DNA of 64,000 nucleotides from Gnetum montanum (taxonomy: Eukaryota; Streptophyta; Gnetopsida; Gnetales; Gnetaceae): NCBI GenBank assembly GCA_015680685.1, contig MNCI01013653.1, positions 3,763 through 67,762 on the forward strand. Direction: 5' to 3'. Made by a program: the position numbers and the translations under genes. Numbering within the stretch: the stretch's first letter is position 1; each line of letters opens with the position of its first letter. Shown here piece after piece: positions 1 to 13,403 of the stretch. The notes beneath the pieces were generated by a model. It saw nothing but the letters and a program-made list of their open reading frames with translations. It ran no database searches and had not been told where the DNA came from.

Positions 1-141
1 GCAACAACACACACACATACTCACATTAACTACTGAGTTTATTTGGAGGTATCTAGGCCTTGGTGTTCCCAGAGACCAGCAGGCACCTAAATCCTATTCG
101 AGGACACTCATTGATGGTCGCGTCCCAAACAGTCGCCAACA
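1..141 (+). mobile_element. 3' end of an LTR (S family), cut by window start
   Basis: The stretch closely matches the right end of the solo LTR at 23064-25813 and the reverse complement of the left end of 30343-33204, including the CACACACATACTCAC run, GAGGACACTC and the terminal GCCAACA. It ends at 141, after which the sequence is the 3' untranslated part of element A. No primer-binding site follows, so it is either a solo LTR or the 3' LTR of a plus-oriented element whose body lies left of the window. The target-site duplication cannot be checked because the left end is missing. Confidence 0.85.
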
Positions 142-289
142 GATAGGAATTCCATTCTAGGACTGTAGTGTCCCTACCCCACCCAAAACATGAGAACAAT
201 AGAGGGGGATACAAGGGGAGGAAGTTGGAATAATTTTTGCTAACTTGCTTATAGAACTATGTGTGGTGGATGGTGAACCTAGTTTAAGG

Positions 290-600
290 TCTTGGTAGAC
301 CATGTGCTTTACTAGTCTAAGGTCCTAGTAGACCATGAGCCTAGGTTAAGGTCCTGGCAGGCTATGATGTGCTAGTTTATAGTCCTAGTAGATTATAGTG
401 TGCCAGTTTAACATTGTAGTAGACATGTTGTTGTGTCAATTTAATGTCATGACCCAAGGACATTCTATGCAAATTTAGCATTATAGAAAATTATTTGTGC
501 TAGTTTATAGTCATAGTGGGCTTCTGTGGCAATTTATAGTTAGAGCAGACTATTGTGCCAATTTATAGTCATAGCGGACTTATGCTTACCTTGCTTTATT
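290..600. repeat. Degenerate GTTTAA-GGTCCTAGT motif array after integrase (A)
   Basis: Units of about 25-40 bases carry the core CTAGTTTA followed by AGGTCC or TAGTCC and then AGTAGACCATG-like sequence; about eight recur between 290 and 590. In the element's sense direction the core reads GGACTATAAACTAG. The same motif sits after integrase in elements E (39890-40165) and C (46205-46555). No function is known to me. Confidence 0.75.
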
Positions 601-609
601 GAGATGTAG

Positions 610-3600
610 TGTTGCGTACTAGGCATACTAAGGCTTTAGGTATGAATGGTTTACTGGATTGGAAAATTCATTTCTATCTTTGTTTGCAAGCTTGAATGCT
701 CTATTGTCATAGGCCCTAGTGACCAAGAAAGGCACTTCCAAATTTGTTGAGAATTTATCCATAGGTTAATGAATGGGCTTGAGGACTATGTCCCTTTTCT
801 TGTTTAGTCACTCGTGCTGATTGTGATGGTGTTTCTACTGTTTCTTTCTTAGTATCATTTGATTATGTGCATGTTCTCCTCCTCTATTTAGTTGAGGTCT
901 ACTATCCTCAACTCATCGTTTTAAGCTTCATCAATGAAGTTTAAGAGGATCACTCAAAGTGATGGAACCTATAATTTGAGAGGAAAAATTTCTTTAGACC
1001 CATAAACAAGGCTGTACGGCATCTTACCTATTGTTTTTTTGCATGTCATGCCATAAGCCTAGAGTTCATAGACTAATTGCTCATGCCATCATCATTTTCT
1101 ACTGTTAAGCATCTTCTTTAGAAGGTTGACGATGACTTTGTTTATGGCCTCTGCTTGGCCATTTGATTGTGAGTAGTAGAGGGATGAGAAGAAATATTTA
1201 TTACTGAAGCATTCACAAAAGGCCTTAGTTTTAGCACTACTAAATTATGGTCTGTTGCCTATTACAATGGTCATGGATAAACCAAAATGGATCACTATAT
1301 TGTCAAGCATAAATTTGCAAACCTGCTATGATGTTGTCTTCCTAAGGTAATAGCGTCAATCCACTTGGTAAAATACTTAGTTGTAATTATAATGAAGCTA
1401 TGTCCTATGGAGTACTTAGTTGTTATAAATCCAATGATGTCCAAATCCCAACGTTTGAATGGACACATGATCTATGTTGTGTGTAGTTCAGTTGGTGGCA
1501 TGTGCATTAAGTTATCATGCCATTGATACATATTGCAAATTTTGACCTTAGAAATGCAATCACACTCCATGTAAAGCCAATAATAGCCTAAGCATCTAAT
1601 TTTTGCTACCATTTCCTTGGGTGCTATGTGGCCTCCACATAGTCCCTTGTGGACTTATTTAATGATCATTTGTGCTTGGTTGTTGCTTACATAGGTTAAT
1701 GGTATTCCATCATAGGATTTGCAACATAACATATTATCTCTCACAATGATGTACTATGATGATCATTTATGCAATGCATCCTTTTGAGTGATGGTTAGAT
1801 GTTGTGGAGGCTCGCCCTATAGAAGGTATGCCTTAATGTCATCATACCATTCTACTATGTGGGTCATGCTAACTGTGGCTATGGATGCAATATCAGCGGT
1901 TTTCATGATAGGCACAATGTAATCTGCCACTAAGGTAGGCAATGCATGGAACATGTTAGGTGCAATGCTTAAGGCTAGTGTTGCTAAGGCATCAGCTATG
2001 ACATTTTCATTTCTAGGAATATATTGAACATTAGCAATTGTAAACTATTAAAGAAAGTGCTTTACCAAATCATAGTAAGGCTATAATTGTTAGGCTTTAT
2101 AGGTGTAGACCTATGTAACTTGGTTGATTACTAACCATGAGTCTTCTTAGATCACTATGTTTTGGATTCCTAAATCACAAGCTACTAGGATATCCCAGAG
2201 GAGACCATCATACTCCATGATGTTGTTAGTACATGGGAATGCAAAATGATATGTGAAGAATAAGATCTCCCTAGAGGGGAATGTGATAATGCCAATGGCA
2301 CTACCCACTTGAGATGTCAAAGCACTATCAAAGCATAAGAGTGCCTCAAAGTTGTAAGGCACTTGACTGACACTACTAACATGCTCATATGGGAATTTTG
2401 GATCAATTGTTGATTGATTATTGATGGCTGAAGCTATGAGTTATGTGGCTATAGCTTGACCTTTCATTAAGGCTTATGCAATGTAGTGTAGGTCAAACTC
2501 CACTGTTATTACTTTCCACTATGCAATATGACTACTCTTGTAGGTATTTTTTTGTAATCGCTCAAAGTATGTTACTCTTGTAGATGATGTTCACTTGACA
2601 GCAGAAAAGGTAATGCCTTCACTTCTTGAGTGCAAAGACCAAGGCAAGGCAACTATTTTCCACATCATTGTATTTTTCTTCATGGGAAACCAATGTGTGG
2701 CTTAAGTAGTATACTATGACCTCTATGTCATCATCTCTCTTTTGGAAAAGAAAAGAAGAGATGGACATGTCAAAAGTAGCAAGGTAGATGTAGAAGCATT
2801 TATCTCCTCGCAGAGGGTGAACCATTGGAAGTTGAGCTAGCTCCCATTTAAGGTTGTCAAATGCCTATTGACATTAAGCTATCCACTCAAAGTGGACTCC
2901 CCTTTGAGAAAATGTTGCATTGGCTATAACTTATTGGTTGATTTTGTGATAAACTTGTGTATAAATTGTAATCTACCTTACAACCCTCATAGCTCCTTAA
3001 GGTTTGCTGGTGGTGCTAAGTTGGTTACCACCTTAACCTTATTGGGGTCTATGTGTATTCTTTCTTTGAATAATATGAAGCCAAGGATCTAGCCTAGCTT
3101 AATTCTAAAAACACATTTCTTGCGGTTTAACCTAAGATCGTGTTTCAAGAAACATTTGAGTACTAGGTCCAAATCATCTGGATGGTTGTGAGCTACCTTG
3201 GACTTAACCATAATATCATCAATGTAATCATTGAGCAAACCTAACATGTAATCACTAAAGATGTATGTTATTACCCATTGATAGGTTGCTCTTGTGTTCT
3301 TAAGTTTGAATGGCATCATGGTGTAATAGAACTTACCCCAAGGGTTCATAAAGGTTATGCTAAGTTGGTGCTTTGGGTTGATCTGAATCTGGTTGTAGCC
3401 CGAGAACCCATCCATAAAGGATAACAAGGCATGGCTAGTCATGGTATCAACCAGTTGATCAATACTAGGTAATGGGAAATCTCCTTTAATGATCACCTTG
3501 TTTAGATCCTAGAAGTCTATGTAGATGCATATAATTTTTCTTTTCTTGGGCATAGCCATGATGTTGGAGACCAAGTGTACATAGTCAATGGCCCATATGA

Positions 3601-4075
3601 AACCAGCTTTGTAAAGCTTGGTGATTTTATCATAGATTTTCAATGCCACCTTAGGCCTAACCTTACTTGCTTTCTTCTTGACTCACTTCATGTTGGGATC
3701 AAAGATAATGTTATGTTGGACTACAAAAGGATCTAAGCCTAGAATCTCTTTGTAAGACCATGAAAATGTCTTAATGTTATTGTTGAGCACTTTTGCGATG
3801 TTCTAGGAATGTTGAGGCTCTAACAAAGAACTAAGTTTTAATGCGCCTACCTTACTGCTAGGTGTTACTACAGGGATTTCAATGAGGGGATCCTCAATGA
3901 CATCACTTTCCTCTAGATCGAGAGCCTTAAGTAGATGGTGAAGGCAATCTAGTGATGCCTCTATGAATGTTATGTATTCATCATAGGCTATGGGCTCAAG
4001 GTCTAGGCATTGTTGATCAATGCATCACTTGAGCTTACCATGGGGCTTGATGAGGGCCAAAGGTGAGAAGTTACT
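610..4075 (-). pseudogene. pol: pol of element A (RT, RNase H, aRNH, integrase), decayed
   Basis: Reverse transcriptase is clear at 3089-3620: FMDGFSGYNQIQIN, then the catalytic YIDD box near 3205-3225 followed by IMVKSK. The connection and first RNase H follow (2619-2825, FYIYLATFDMSISSFL, then YYLSHTLVSHEEKYNDVE). A second, archaeal-type RNase H lies at about 1950-2400, shown by FPCTNNIMEYDGLL. The dual RNase H is the hallmark of the Tat lineage. Integrase from about 1900 to 610 is recognisable mainly by alignment with elements C and E (its C-terminal part at 640-800). Many in-frame TAG stops replace glutamine or tryptophan codons. On this strand the coding region begins near 4075, where an ATGAGTAAC start aligns with the pol N-terminus of element C; possible splice acceptors (TTTTTGTAG) lie just upstream. 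Confidence 0.8.
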
Positions 4076-4109
4076 CATGTGTAGTCATGTTATATTCCTA
4101 CAAAGGTCC

Positions 4110-6640
4110 TACAAAAATAACCATAAAAACATCAAGCCATAGCTATTTTAATGAAGTCAATATGCACAAATAGAAATAAAGCAATGCAATGCAATTTTTC
4201 CTAAGTATGGGCATGGGTTTTTAAAGAAGCTAACCATATTGATGTTAGTTTTAGGCCTTGGTAGGCCATGTGTGTGCCAATTTAAGGTCTTAGTGGATGA
4301 TGGATGGGGTAGATTTATTATTTGAGGCAAGGGTAGGAATGCTTAAGACATGAAATCAGCCTAGGCATTCATTGGGAAGTGAGAAAAATCAAAACATTTT
4401 CTAAGTCAATGAACTACAAGAAAAATTAAAAAGAATCTCCAAGTTTGGGTGACTATGCTCTCATCCAACTATGCTCTCCATTGTGCAAATAGTGTTGAGC
4501 ATAGTCCCAAGGTTGGTAAGTCATTAAGTGATCTCAAGAGGGTATAAAAGCATGTTTTACTTTGTATAAGTTTGACATTTTCAAACCTAAAAAACACAAA
4601 GTTTAGAGTGTAGACTTGTTGTTGGTGTAGCACTCTACCTATGAAGATAGCATAGTTGCTACTAGGATGAGATGACAAAGTGGATGCCTACATCTTAGAC
4701 TAGTGAATGTGGATGAGGGAGAATAGGAACTAGGCCACTTTCCATGGGAATGCGTGAAAGAGAAGAGGGCGCCATCATCTGCCAGGTACCCCAACTATGC
4801 TCTTTCCATTTTTTTTCATTTTTCACTAATTTCATTTGCCATTTTTCACTCTAAGGATTTTGGGCATGGCTTGATGGCAGGGCCCTACCATGGGCCATTT
4901 TGACTTCCATGGTTGGAAAAAGAATGTAGGGGTCTACAAGGCATTTGTGCCATGAGGGTTTTTCTTGTGGAGGTAACGAGGGTTTTGTTGTCCTCTCTAC
5001 AACTAGAATTTTGCATGGGAGGGTTTTGGGTGGGTAGATTTGTGATGAGAATGCATGGGGTGTAAGGGTTTTAGGTGTTATGGCTATACTAGTAGATAGT
5101 GCAGCCACATATGGGGATGCCATAGGCTTCCACAAGGGCCAAACATAGGGCTTTATGGCTAGGAGAGGCTTGTTTGTAGTAGGGGTTTTTCTAAAAAAAA
5201 AATTTCTTTTTTGTTTTTAGATATCTTCTATTTGGTGTTTGGGCAAGGCAGGGATTGAGATTTGGGTTGTATCTAGGGATGGTCGATCACATGCATGAGG
5301 GTTTTACCATGAAAAATATTTTTTTCTTGAATTTTTCTATTTTTGCACCACAGTGGATAAGGGTAGAATAGGAATCAAATCTTTGGCAATGATGGCTAGG
5401 GATGGCTAGCCATGCATGTGGGGTTACAACGGGGGTTTGAAAATTTTTTTTATTTCTTGTGAATGGGCTACTGGGAGTCATAGGGTATCCACACCCTCAT
5501 GACATGATAATGAGGGTTGTAGGGATGTTGTGATTTCTAGCACGATCGCATGGCCATAGGGGCCATAAGGGAACTCAACGTTGAAGTACATTTTCTACCC
5601 TCTTTTTCTTTTGTTCAAAATTTCAACAGCAATGACAAGGTAGGGTAGAGGTGTGGTGCAGGGGCCATGATTATGGTTGATGTTTGATGGCATGGCCATA
5701 GGGACTACAACCATTTTGAGCACTCAGCATGCACTTCTTCCCAAGGTAGTGGAAGATGCAAGGCACATGGTGTGTAGTGGGGTGAAAATAATGATGGGTG
5801 ATACACAATACTATGGTAGGGCATGACACATGGAGAGGCTAGTGAGTGGTACATAGTGTCATGGTAGGGTAGGATGCATGGAGAAAGCATTAGGATGGCA
5901 GCCGAGACCTCCTTGCAAGCCATAGCTAGGACTATGCTCCTTCTCTTGGAGGCATAGTTAATTGCAAGTGTTTGACAAAATGGTGTCTATCCAATAGTTA
6001 GTTTTTCTCAAGACTACACTTTGTGGAGAGTGTAGTCATGGAGTTAGATTATTTTTGCAACTTTGGACTATGCCCTCAAGTCTTCGAGAGTGTAGTTAGG
6101 GTAATCTAGAGTTAGAAAAAATTGTCCCATTTATGGATTACAATCTCCACTAAGCTAGTCTAGAGCTAGAAGTTTTTTTGCTACTTTCTAGACTACGCTA
6201 CTTGGAGTTAGAAAATTTTTAAAAAAATTTGTAAATTTTACTCAAAGCTAAAATTGCAAGATGTGACAAGATTCCAGTAATGCTAAACTTTCAATAATTC
6301 TAAACTAATGGACTAAAATGATGCCAAACTACCAAAACATGAAAATTATAATGATGCTAATGATGCTAACCATGTGAACAGTAATGATGCTAAAATTGCA
6401 AAGACTACAAATTGTAATGATACTATATATGTGAATAGATGTAGAACAAGATGCTAATCTTATGCAAAACATGCTATATCCTAGTGAGTACCAAGCATGT
6501 CAAATGTTTTTGTTAACATCCTATACTTGCGGGCCCTAGGGGGCGATTGCCAAAAGTTAGAATATTTTGCTAGTCTATGTTATATGATATACTTTTATGT
6601 CAAAATTGCATCTATGTGTATACTAACACTTTTTTGGTTG
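4110..6640. other. Spacer between pol start and antisense gene in A; no gene recognised
   Basis: This 2.5-kb stretch lies head-to-head between pol (minus) and the antisense gene (plus). It holds two or three copies of the TTTAAGGTCTTAGT motif near 4240-4310, about seven GAGGGTTTT-like words between 4965 and 5440, a run of CATGGTAGGG phrases near 5640-5880, and an AT-rich stretch with repeated GATGCTAA words at 6260-6480. By analogy with element C it should contain the promoter and first two exons of the antisense gene, but I could not place them. Short open frames here show no family resemblance. Confidence 0.5.
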
Positions 6641-6647
6641 CTTTGCA

Positions 6648-9600
6648 GTTGTAGGATGCTGCTTAAGGCTATGCTAGTTATCATCAAGCTCATGGGCATT
6701 TTGTGTTGCATGAGCGAGCCTATTCCCAACACATTTACACAAGATATGTAGGTGGGTTAGTAGGTAGTGTGGTTCTGACCAAGGGCACATGAGTTTCTAG
6801 AGTTCCTTCTATAGAGTTTTAGTGTGATGATGTGGTCAAACTTAGTGGCAGAGGCTACTAGAATCATCATAAAGACATTACTACCTAGGGCTAACTAGAG
6901 AATTTTTAGGTTCATGTCCAATGAACTTACTACTGATGATGGAGTAGGTGGTTTGGGCAGAGGTCCCAAAGTTTCTTGGCCCTTATCTAGGATTTGGTAG
7001 ATGACATGGTTTAGTTGCTACAATAAGAGAAACACCCTCTTTATCACTCTATATGTGCACACTTTGTTCCAAAACCTACTTAGAACTATATATTTCACTA
7101 GAGGGTAAGTGGTCTTATGGCTTTTGTAGTGTGTTCTTACTATTAGCTCATGTTGAGTTTGCTAACTACTCATACTTGTTGCCAAATTTAGAGTTGATGA
7201 AAAGGGCCTACATGATGAAAGAGATCCTCTATCCCTAACCCATAGTGCCCTAGAGGTATTCTCCTCAAGCATGAAGATTTAGGAGGCTATGCTTTAGCAA
7301 GTAGGATCTAATTTAAAGGCCTACCCTACCCACTACATGAGGGTGTATGAGTAGTGCAAGGACCATGAATGGCTAGATGAGAAGTGGACTACTAGTGAGC
7401 TCAACATTGAGGAGATGCTTGCACCACCACCTCCATCTCGTACACCATTTGTTCCATGTAAGAATCTATTATTTTGACTCTTGTGCATGCTAACCTATGG
7501 TTTTTGATTTTCCTATGCATGGTGTTAACATTGTTTTTACCTTTATTGCAATGGCACTTATTTTAGATGAGGTGACAGTGATCACTATAGGCTGCACAAA
7601 ATCCATCCTCATCATGAAATATGATGATGTAGAGGATTTGTAGCATTGGTTGTGCCAATAGGCCTTAGATGAACTGACCACCAAGCTCACATATGTTGGG
7701 TTGATGAAACTATTATTGCACCTTAGCCCAAGAATTTCAATTGTTGAAATGGTCATCATCATTGACTTCTTCAGTAGTGACATTAGACATTTCATCACCC
7801 GCGTGCACGGTGTAAGGGTAGTGCTAGACCTCAATGAAGCCTTCTTCATTGACCTCTTTGGACTTCCTACTGATGGTCCATTAATTGTTGGCAAGACCAA
7901 CAAGGAGGTAGACCACATAGGGGAGCTCAAGAGCTATTTGGGGACCACTCAATCTCACAAGGACATACCCATCAAGAATGTGCTTGTGCCTAAGGTCTGG
8001 GAGCTCTAGCCTCTTTTTTGTACCCATGCATTCCCAAAGTTACTCTCCCAAGGAGAAATACTTAGCGTTTAGCAAGCATAGTTGATGAAATAGGTGCTAC
8101 AAGAGGGTGTTAGATTCAATTGGGCTACATACATCACCACAGGTTTGCAAGCAAAGATCACTAGATTGCAGTTCAACCTCTAGGTGAGGTTCCATGTTCA
8201 CTTTACGTTCTTTGTAGGGTATCTGCAACAGTTTGTAGAGCTCTTAGTTGTACATGATGATGGGTGATGCATTTTGTAGGACTATGAGTAGCTCTTTAAG
8301 CCTTAAATAAATCACATTTTCATGAACACTCAAGTATAGGACACCTTAGAGGAGATCAATGAGTCATTATCAGTAACGACCAAAGGTCTCTTGGGGTGGT
8401 CACACTATTTGCATGAAAACATAGGTGAGGGTCCCCTAGTTGGCACTAGGGATGTGAAAAAGATAAAATACTATATTGTGGAGAAAGTGGAACCATCCAA
8501 GATGAAGATTAAGAGATCACACCCTATAGAGGTGGCTGTTACTTAGGATGGAAGGGCAAGCATTAAGAAAATCCATCTTAAGCTTCATAGCTTTTGCATA
8601 GAGGTTGTAGGTTAGTATGCTTAACTTAGATGCATTGATTCTATGAATGTTTATATTTTATGTTTTTGTGCTATATTATGCTAATGTGATAATGTATACT
8701 AATGTGTATGCTAATGTGTGTGGGTTACAGAAATGAGAGAGAAAGCTACTAAAGTAGTGGAAGAAGCTATAGCATAGGAACCATCCCCTTAAGTTGAGAA
8801 GGGGGAGGCCCATAGAGATGAGCTACACAATGCTACATACACCTTCCAATAGTTGGAGGAGGGGCTACTCCACCCTGACGGGGGTGATTTTGATTATCTA
8901 TTTGACAGTGTGTAGCTGGGTGACCCCCTGCTATTACACTTGAGGATCTGCTAGGTGAGTGTCTTGGATTACCATCTATTGTTGTTGTTCTGATCTAGCA
9001 TATTTGGCTATTTGGTTGTATACTACTTACATTATTGTCTTGTAGTCTTAGATATTTCCACCAACAGCCTCACATCTACCTACCACATGAATCCATGGGT
9101 AGACATGCACAACAAGTTTGCCTTCATGGAAGGCACTATGGAGGACATGGTTAATGACCTACAATAGACAGATCCAAAGCTTGATATATTCATGATGCTG
9201 CTTTGCTTATGTTGCCTACTGATCGAGTGCTTAGTCTATGGCTAAGATTGATTTACTTGTTCCATGCCAACAAGTTTCAAGCTTCATTGGGATCCAAGCA
9301 AGGTTGCCAAAGTGGAAGCCATTCTTGAGCTCCCTCTTGAAGTGGAGTAGGTGCCTCATCATACATACAAGGTAGTTAGCAAATCTGCACTTTTCTACAC
9401 AAAAGCATTGTAGGTTTGTAGGCACTAGAATGAGCACTTGTGGAAGCACATGCATGAGCTCTAAGAGAGGTTGACTAGCCAGGACACAAAGATCGGGGAT
9501 CTTTAGTCCCAATATCACTTTTGAGGAACTTAATCATAGGGAAATAATACCTAGTAGACCACCGAGATAGATTATGCCTAGTATTGGTTGGCCATCTAGG

Positions 9601-10286
9601 GTAAAACTGAGGCCACCTGAGAGATTATTGAGCAATAGTTGCAGATGGTTCTACTCATCCAAAAGAACCAGAATTGGAAAAACTATAGCACTAAGCTATA
9701 CAGGTAGAGGCAGAACCAAAACAACCACAAGCACTAGTGTAAGTGTGAGTGTGATGCATACCTTCAATGGTACAAAGAGAATTTTATTGAATGCCACCAC
9801 CTTGAGATGTTTCTTGAGGCAACCAATGGGAGATAGGCCTATGAGTTGTTTGGTCAACATACTGTGGTGAGTGGTTCTCCCAAGAGGTATATTGTCACTC
9901 CCTTAGGAGATGTCTCCTCTACTTCCTTTTCCATGAAGCCACCCACATGGACCATTGTGAACAAAGGCAAGACCCTTGTGGGAATTGAATTTGGCCAAGA
10001 AGACTAGAAGTAGCTATTCAAGGTTGAAATCCTCTAATGCTTGGAATATGGCATTGATAAGATGCCTCAAGACATGGTTGATGCAGGACCCTCTCAGGTT
10101 ATTTTTTTATTCATTTTTATGCTTTTTCATGTTAGTTTATATATTGTATATTTGCTTATTGATTGTTCATTTTTTCTATTTTGTGGAAATAGGCACCAAG
10201 AAATGCTATGGGCCCCAATAGCATGGAAAAGGAAGAAGGACCTCCACTCCCATCTAGTACCACCAGATGAACATGTTCTAATGTAG
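6648..10286 (+). pseudogene. Antisense multi-exon gene of element A (HAD-like plus transposon-associated domain)
   Basis: Exons inferred from GT..AG and alignment with elements C and E: about 6648-7108 (HAD/FCP1-like), 7192-7457, 7567-8610 (second globular domain), 8731-8954, 9052-about 9190, about 9272-10097 and 10193-10286. The HAD exon has LVIIKLMGILCCM in place of motif I and ends NTLFITLYVHTLFQN before a GGTAAGTGG donor. The central exon carries FFSSDIRHFITRVHGVRVV and LFGLPTDG. The last exon ends SNV before TAG at 10284-10286. Donors include GTAAGT (7109), GTAAGA (7458), GTTAGT (8611) and GTGAGT (8955). The gene runs opposite to gag-pol and lies exactly between protease and RT. Numerous TAG stops (for example near 7640-7670, where E has Q) mean that no full protein is made. 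Exons 1 and 2 were not found. Confidence 0.7.
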
Positions 10287-10519
10287 CCCTACTGTTGGGC
10301 ATTTTTTTCATTTTTTTTGTATTTTTATGCTACACGGTGTTGATGCTTATTCTATGTACTATTATTGATGTGAGATGGCATGAAGGCACTTGCTATATGA
10401 AGTGTGTAACTTTTGTAATTATTTGCTATACTTTTTACTCTACTGATATTACGATGGATTGATGTATTAAGTTACGACTATGTGATGATATGATTATGTA
10501 GTGATAATATAACTAGGCC

Positions 10520-10760
10520 ATCACAATCCCCATTCTAGTTTAAGGCCATAGTGGGAGGGCCGACGCTAGTTTAAGGCCATTTCAAGCTACAAGTTGCTAG
10601 TTTAAGGCCATGGTGAGCCACATCGATAGCTAGTTTTAGAAAATTTCAATCCATGCACTAGAAGTGAAAGTGTTGCTAGTTTTAGGTTGTGGCAATCCAT
10701 GCGATGCTAGTTTAAGGCCATGGCAAACCATGGTGGTAGTTTTATGCCATTTGGAACCCT
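10520..10760. repeat. Motif array CTAGTTTAAGGCCATGG between antisense gene and protease (A)
   Basis: About eight degenerate units of 25-35 bases built around CTAGTTTAAGGCCAT, often followed by TGG..GAGCCAT so that each unit is partly palindromic (GGCCAT...). The array lies in the gap between the stop of the antisense gene (10286) and the 3' end of gag-pro (about 11060), where the two genes converge. The same array occupies the same place in C (55190-55560), E (28215-28500) and F (62850-63030). Confidence 0.8.
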
Positions 10761-11059
10761 AGTATGTTGGTATATTTTTTGTAATTTTTGGCCTTTTTGA
10801 TTTTTATGCTTTTAATGTTTTCCATGCATATGCTAATGACTACTAAAAGGTAAGATGAATAAGCGAGTGCATAATTTATGTAATAAAAATGTATAAATAA
10901 TGGAAGTAAATGGGTAGATGAAATGAAAAATGTATAATCTAGACAACCAAGCAGAACATAAATGCATAAAAAAATGCAAGCAAGTGGGGTATGCAGAAGT
11001 AAGGAATAGGTAGGCACCTAGCACATGTTGAACTAAGGAGATTCCTTAGTCATGTAGTT

Positions 11060-13403
11060 TCTTCCTAACCTAGTGTGGGTTAGGGGGTATGTAGGGCCTC
11101 AAAGATACTATGCAGTACTCACCTTGTCCTTCATCAACTATGTCAAAGGAAATCCTCTAGGAGATCGTTGGTTTCATTTGGCTCCTTAGGTTAGTTTGCC
11201 TCACATGTTTTATCCTTGTCCTTTATGGGAGGCATGTGATTAGGAAACTCCATCTCTAATCCTTGTTCTGTGTCTATGTTGTTAATGGCTAGAGGGGATA
11301 CGTTGTCATCATAAATGATAACCTCACCACATCCATATGAAAGGTGGATTTCCTGATGAATAAGAAAAGAGACAGTCCATAGTTGGGACAACTAAGGCCT
11401 ACCAAAGATCAGGTTGAATCTAAGCACCTCTTCAATGATGATGAACTCTACTATGATGGGGAATTGAGGCATATTGTCTTCATGGATTTAATATGATCAG
11501 CAAAAACTAACTTGTCAATGATAGTGTATCGGATGACATTTGTTTCTATCCCATCATCAACATGCACCTTATGGATCTTTCATTACCTTACATGGATTGT
11601 AAGAAACATAGGTGTAGTAATGACCTAATGCTTTTGAGGGTCAACCTTCATTTCCTTGTTGTGAAATGTAAGGGATTTTCAACTCGATTCCTATAGCCTA
11701 GGAGGTAACATCACAACATGGATGGCTTGTTCATCTATTGGGATGTCCTCTGTAAGAGGAATGGAGGTCAATACGTGGACCAACACTTCACGATGGGTGG
11801 ATGAGGTCATAATCAGATCATATAGGCTTACCATGATCTTTTGTTTTAAAGCTTGTTTCACTTGGGCCACAGCATCTAAGAAGTCTTTGCTACTATCTAC
11901 TATTTTATTGGCCTTTAACTCCTTCATGCAATCCAATAGACAAATCTCTTATGGAGGATATTTAGGTTGGCTTACTTTACTTGCTTAGAAGCCTCAGTGC
12001 TTTGTTGTTGGTTGATTGTGGTGGTCTCCTCAGCTAATTTGGCCATGGGGATGGTGGACAAGGGCACTGAATTTGGTGGTCCTAGCTCTCTTTACTCTTG
12101 GTGTTGCCTAAGAATTTTGTTGGTGAGGTGATCATTAGGCCTCCTAGGTTTCCTGTTAGTGTTGCTTATAGGATGGAACCTCAAGTGAGTAGGGACTGAT
12201 ACATTGCCCACCACTGGACTCTAGGTAGGTGAGGATTTTGCATGTTGCAACACCCTAATGTTAAGGGTGATTGGGCTATTGTTGTTGCAACATGCTACAA
12301 GACTCTAACCACAAATAGTGTTATGGGTGCCTAAGATGATACTCTGACAACAAAAGGGGACCTTAATCCTATGGAAGACGAGGGGTTCCTAATGTTCCTA
12401 GAGGGCACATGGACCACGAATGATTGTTACATCAACTCTAGGTTGTTATCAACATTGATAGCATTGATGGCATACCCTACATCACCCATGTTTAGAGGAT
12501 CCTTGTAGATCCTCATCGATTGATTTTTAGGGTAAAATAGGTTGGGGGCATCAAGGATGAACTTGCCTCTATCAATCATGCATTGGATATCATGCTATAG
12601 AGCCATGCAAAATTTTGTGTTGAGGCTAGTTAACTAAGGATAGTAACAAAACTAGTCCAGCCTAAAGCACTTACGGACTAGAGGCTCATTTAGTGCCATA
12701 GTCGAGGGATTCCTTAGGATCTTGTAGTATCTATCATGTCTCTTATGAGCATCCTCAAACATTTTCTTGTACTAGATTCTTCTAGCCTTGAGAAACTAGT
12801 CCAATAGTTTCAATAGATTGAGTGGAAATGGGGTGTACTTCAAGTAGTCCTTGTGCTAAAATTTGGACCTTAGGGTAGCTTGCCTCGTGGTCATTGATGA
12901 TGTAAGTTGGTTGCTTGCCACAATGTTGGGGCTATAAGCCTTGTTGTTGGCTGAGGCCTTGGGTGGCTTAGCTATTAGTTTAGAGTTAGTTAGCTTGGCC
13001 TCATTGGCCACCGTTTCCATAGTTGTAGTCTGATTGCCCTTGACCTAGTTCTTTTGCATGTGCAAGTTCTTGTAGGCCATGTAGGTGGGATCCTTGTTGT
13101 CTTCTGCTGCATCTTGTATACTCCTAGTTTGAGCAAATGCTTGGCTCAAGGATTACAAGGCTAGATAGTATAGCTTTGACTTAATAACGTCATTCACTAC
13201 ATCCTTGAAGATTACTAGTAGGTGAATTTCTGCAATTGGCTCACATATTTCATTGAGTGATGTGTTCCATCGTTATATGAATTTCTACATGGGCTCTAAG
13301 TATCCTTGCTTAATCTGCATAAGCTAGTTTAAGGTTGCCTTTGGCTTCAAGTTATACTAAAAGTGTGTGACAAACTGATAAGAAGATCCTCCAAAGAGGA
13401 AAT
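11060..13403 (-). pseudogene. gag-pro: gag-protease of element A, N-terminus missing
   Basis: The minus strand from 13403 aligns with the capsid (retrotransposon gag) domain of E and F: the FVTHF.YNLKPKATL stretch is at about 13330-13385 and the GVNDVIKSKLYYL-like part near 13190. A lysine- and threonine-rich stretch and a zinc-knuckle remnant follow. The protease is at about 11400-11970, with the segment MVSLYDLIMTSSTHREVLVHVLTS and later FNLIFG..L matching the NLILGQP motif of E. The C-terminal tail SFDIVDEGQGEY (about 11110) matches PFNIISEGDAEY in E. Stops and frameshifts are frequent. The 5' half is separated by insertion of element G at 13403. Confidence 0.75.

Larger units (their letters stand above)
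142..13403 (-). mobile_element. Element A: decayed Tat-lineage Ty3/gypsy retrotransposon, 5' part missing
   Basis: Read on the minus strand the order is gag capsid (from 13403), protease (about 11060-11970), then an opposite-strand gene (6648-10286), then RT, RNase H, aRNH and integrase (about 4075 down to 610). The gag reading stops abruptly at 13403 in the codons for a SSLEDL stretch, where a plus-oriented LTR (G) begins; the N-terminal half of gag should lie beyond the right end of G, outside the window. The 3' LTR of A is not seen because the S-family LTR end at 1-141 interrupts the 3' untranslated region. Nearly every reading frame has many stops, mostly TAG, so this is the most decayed copy. 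Confidence 0.85.
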
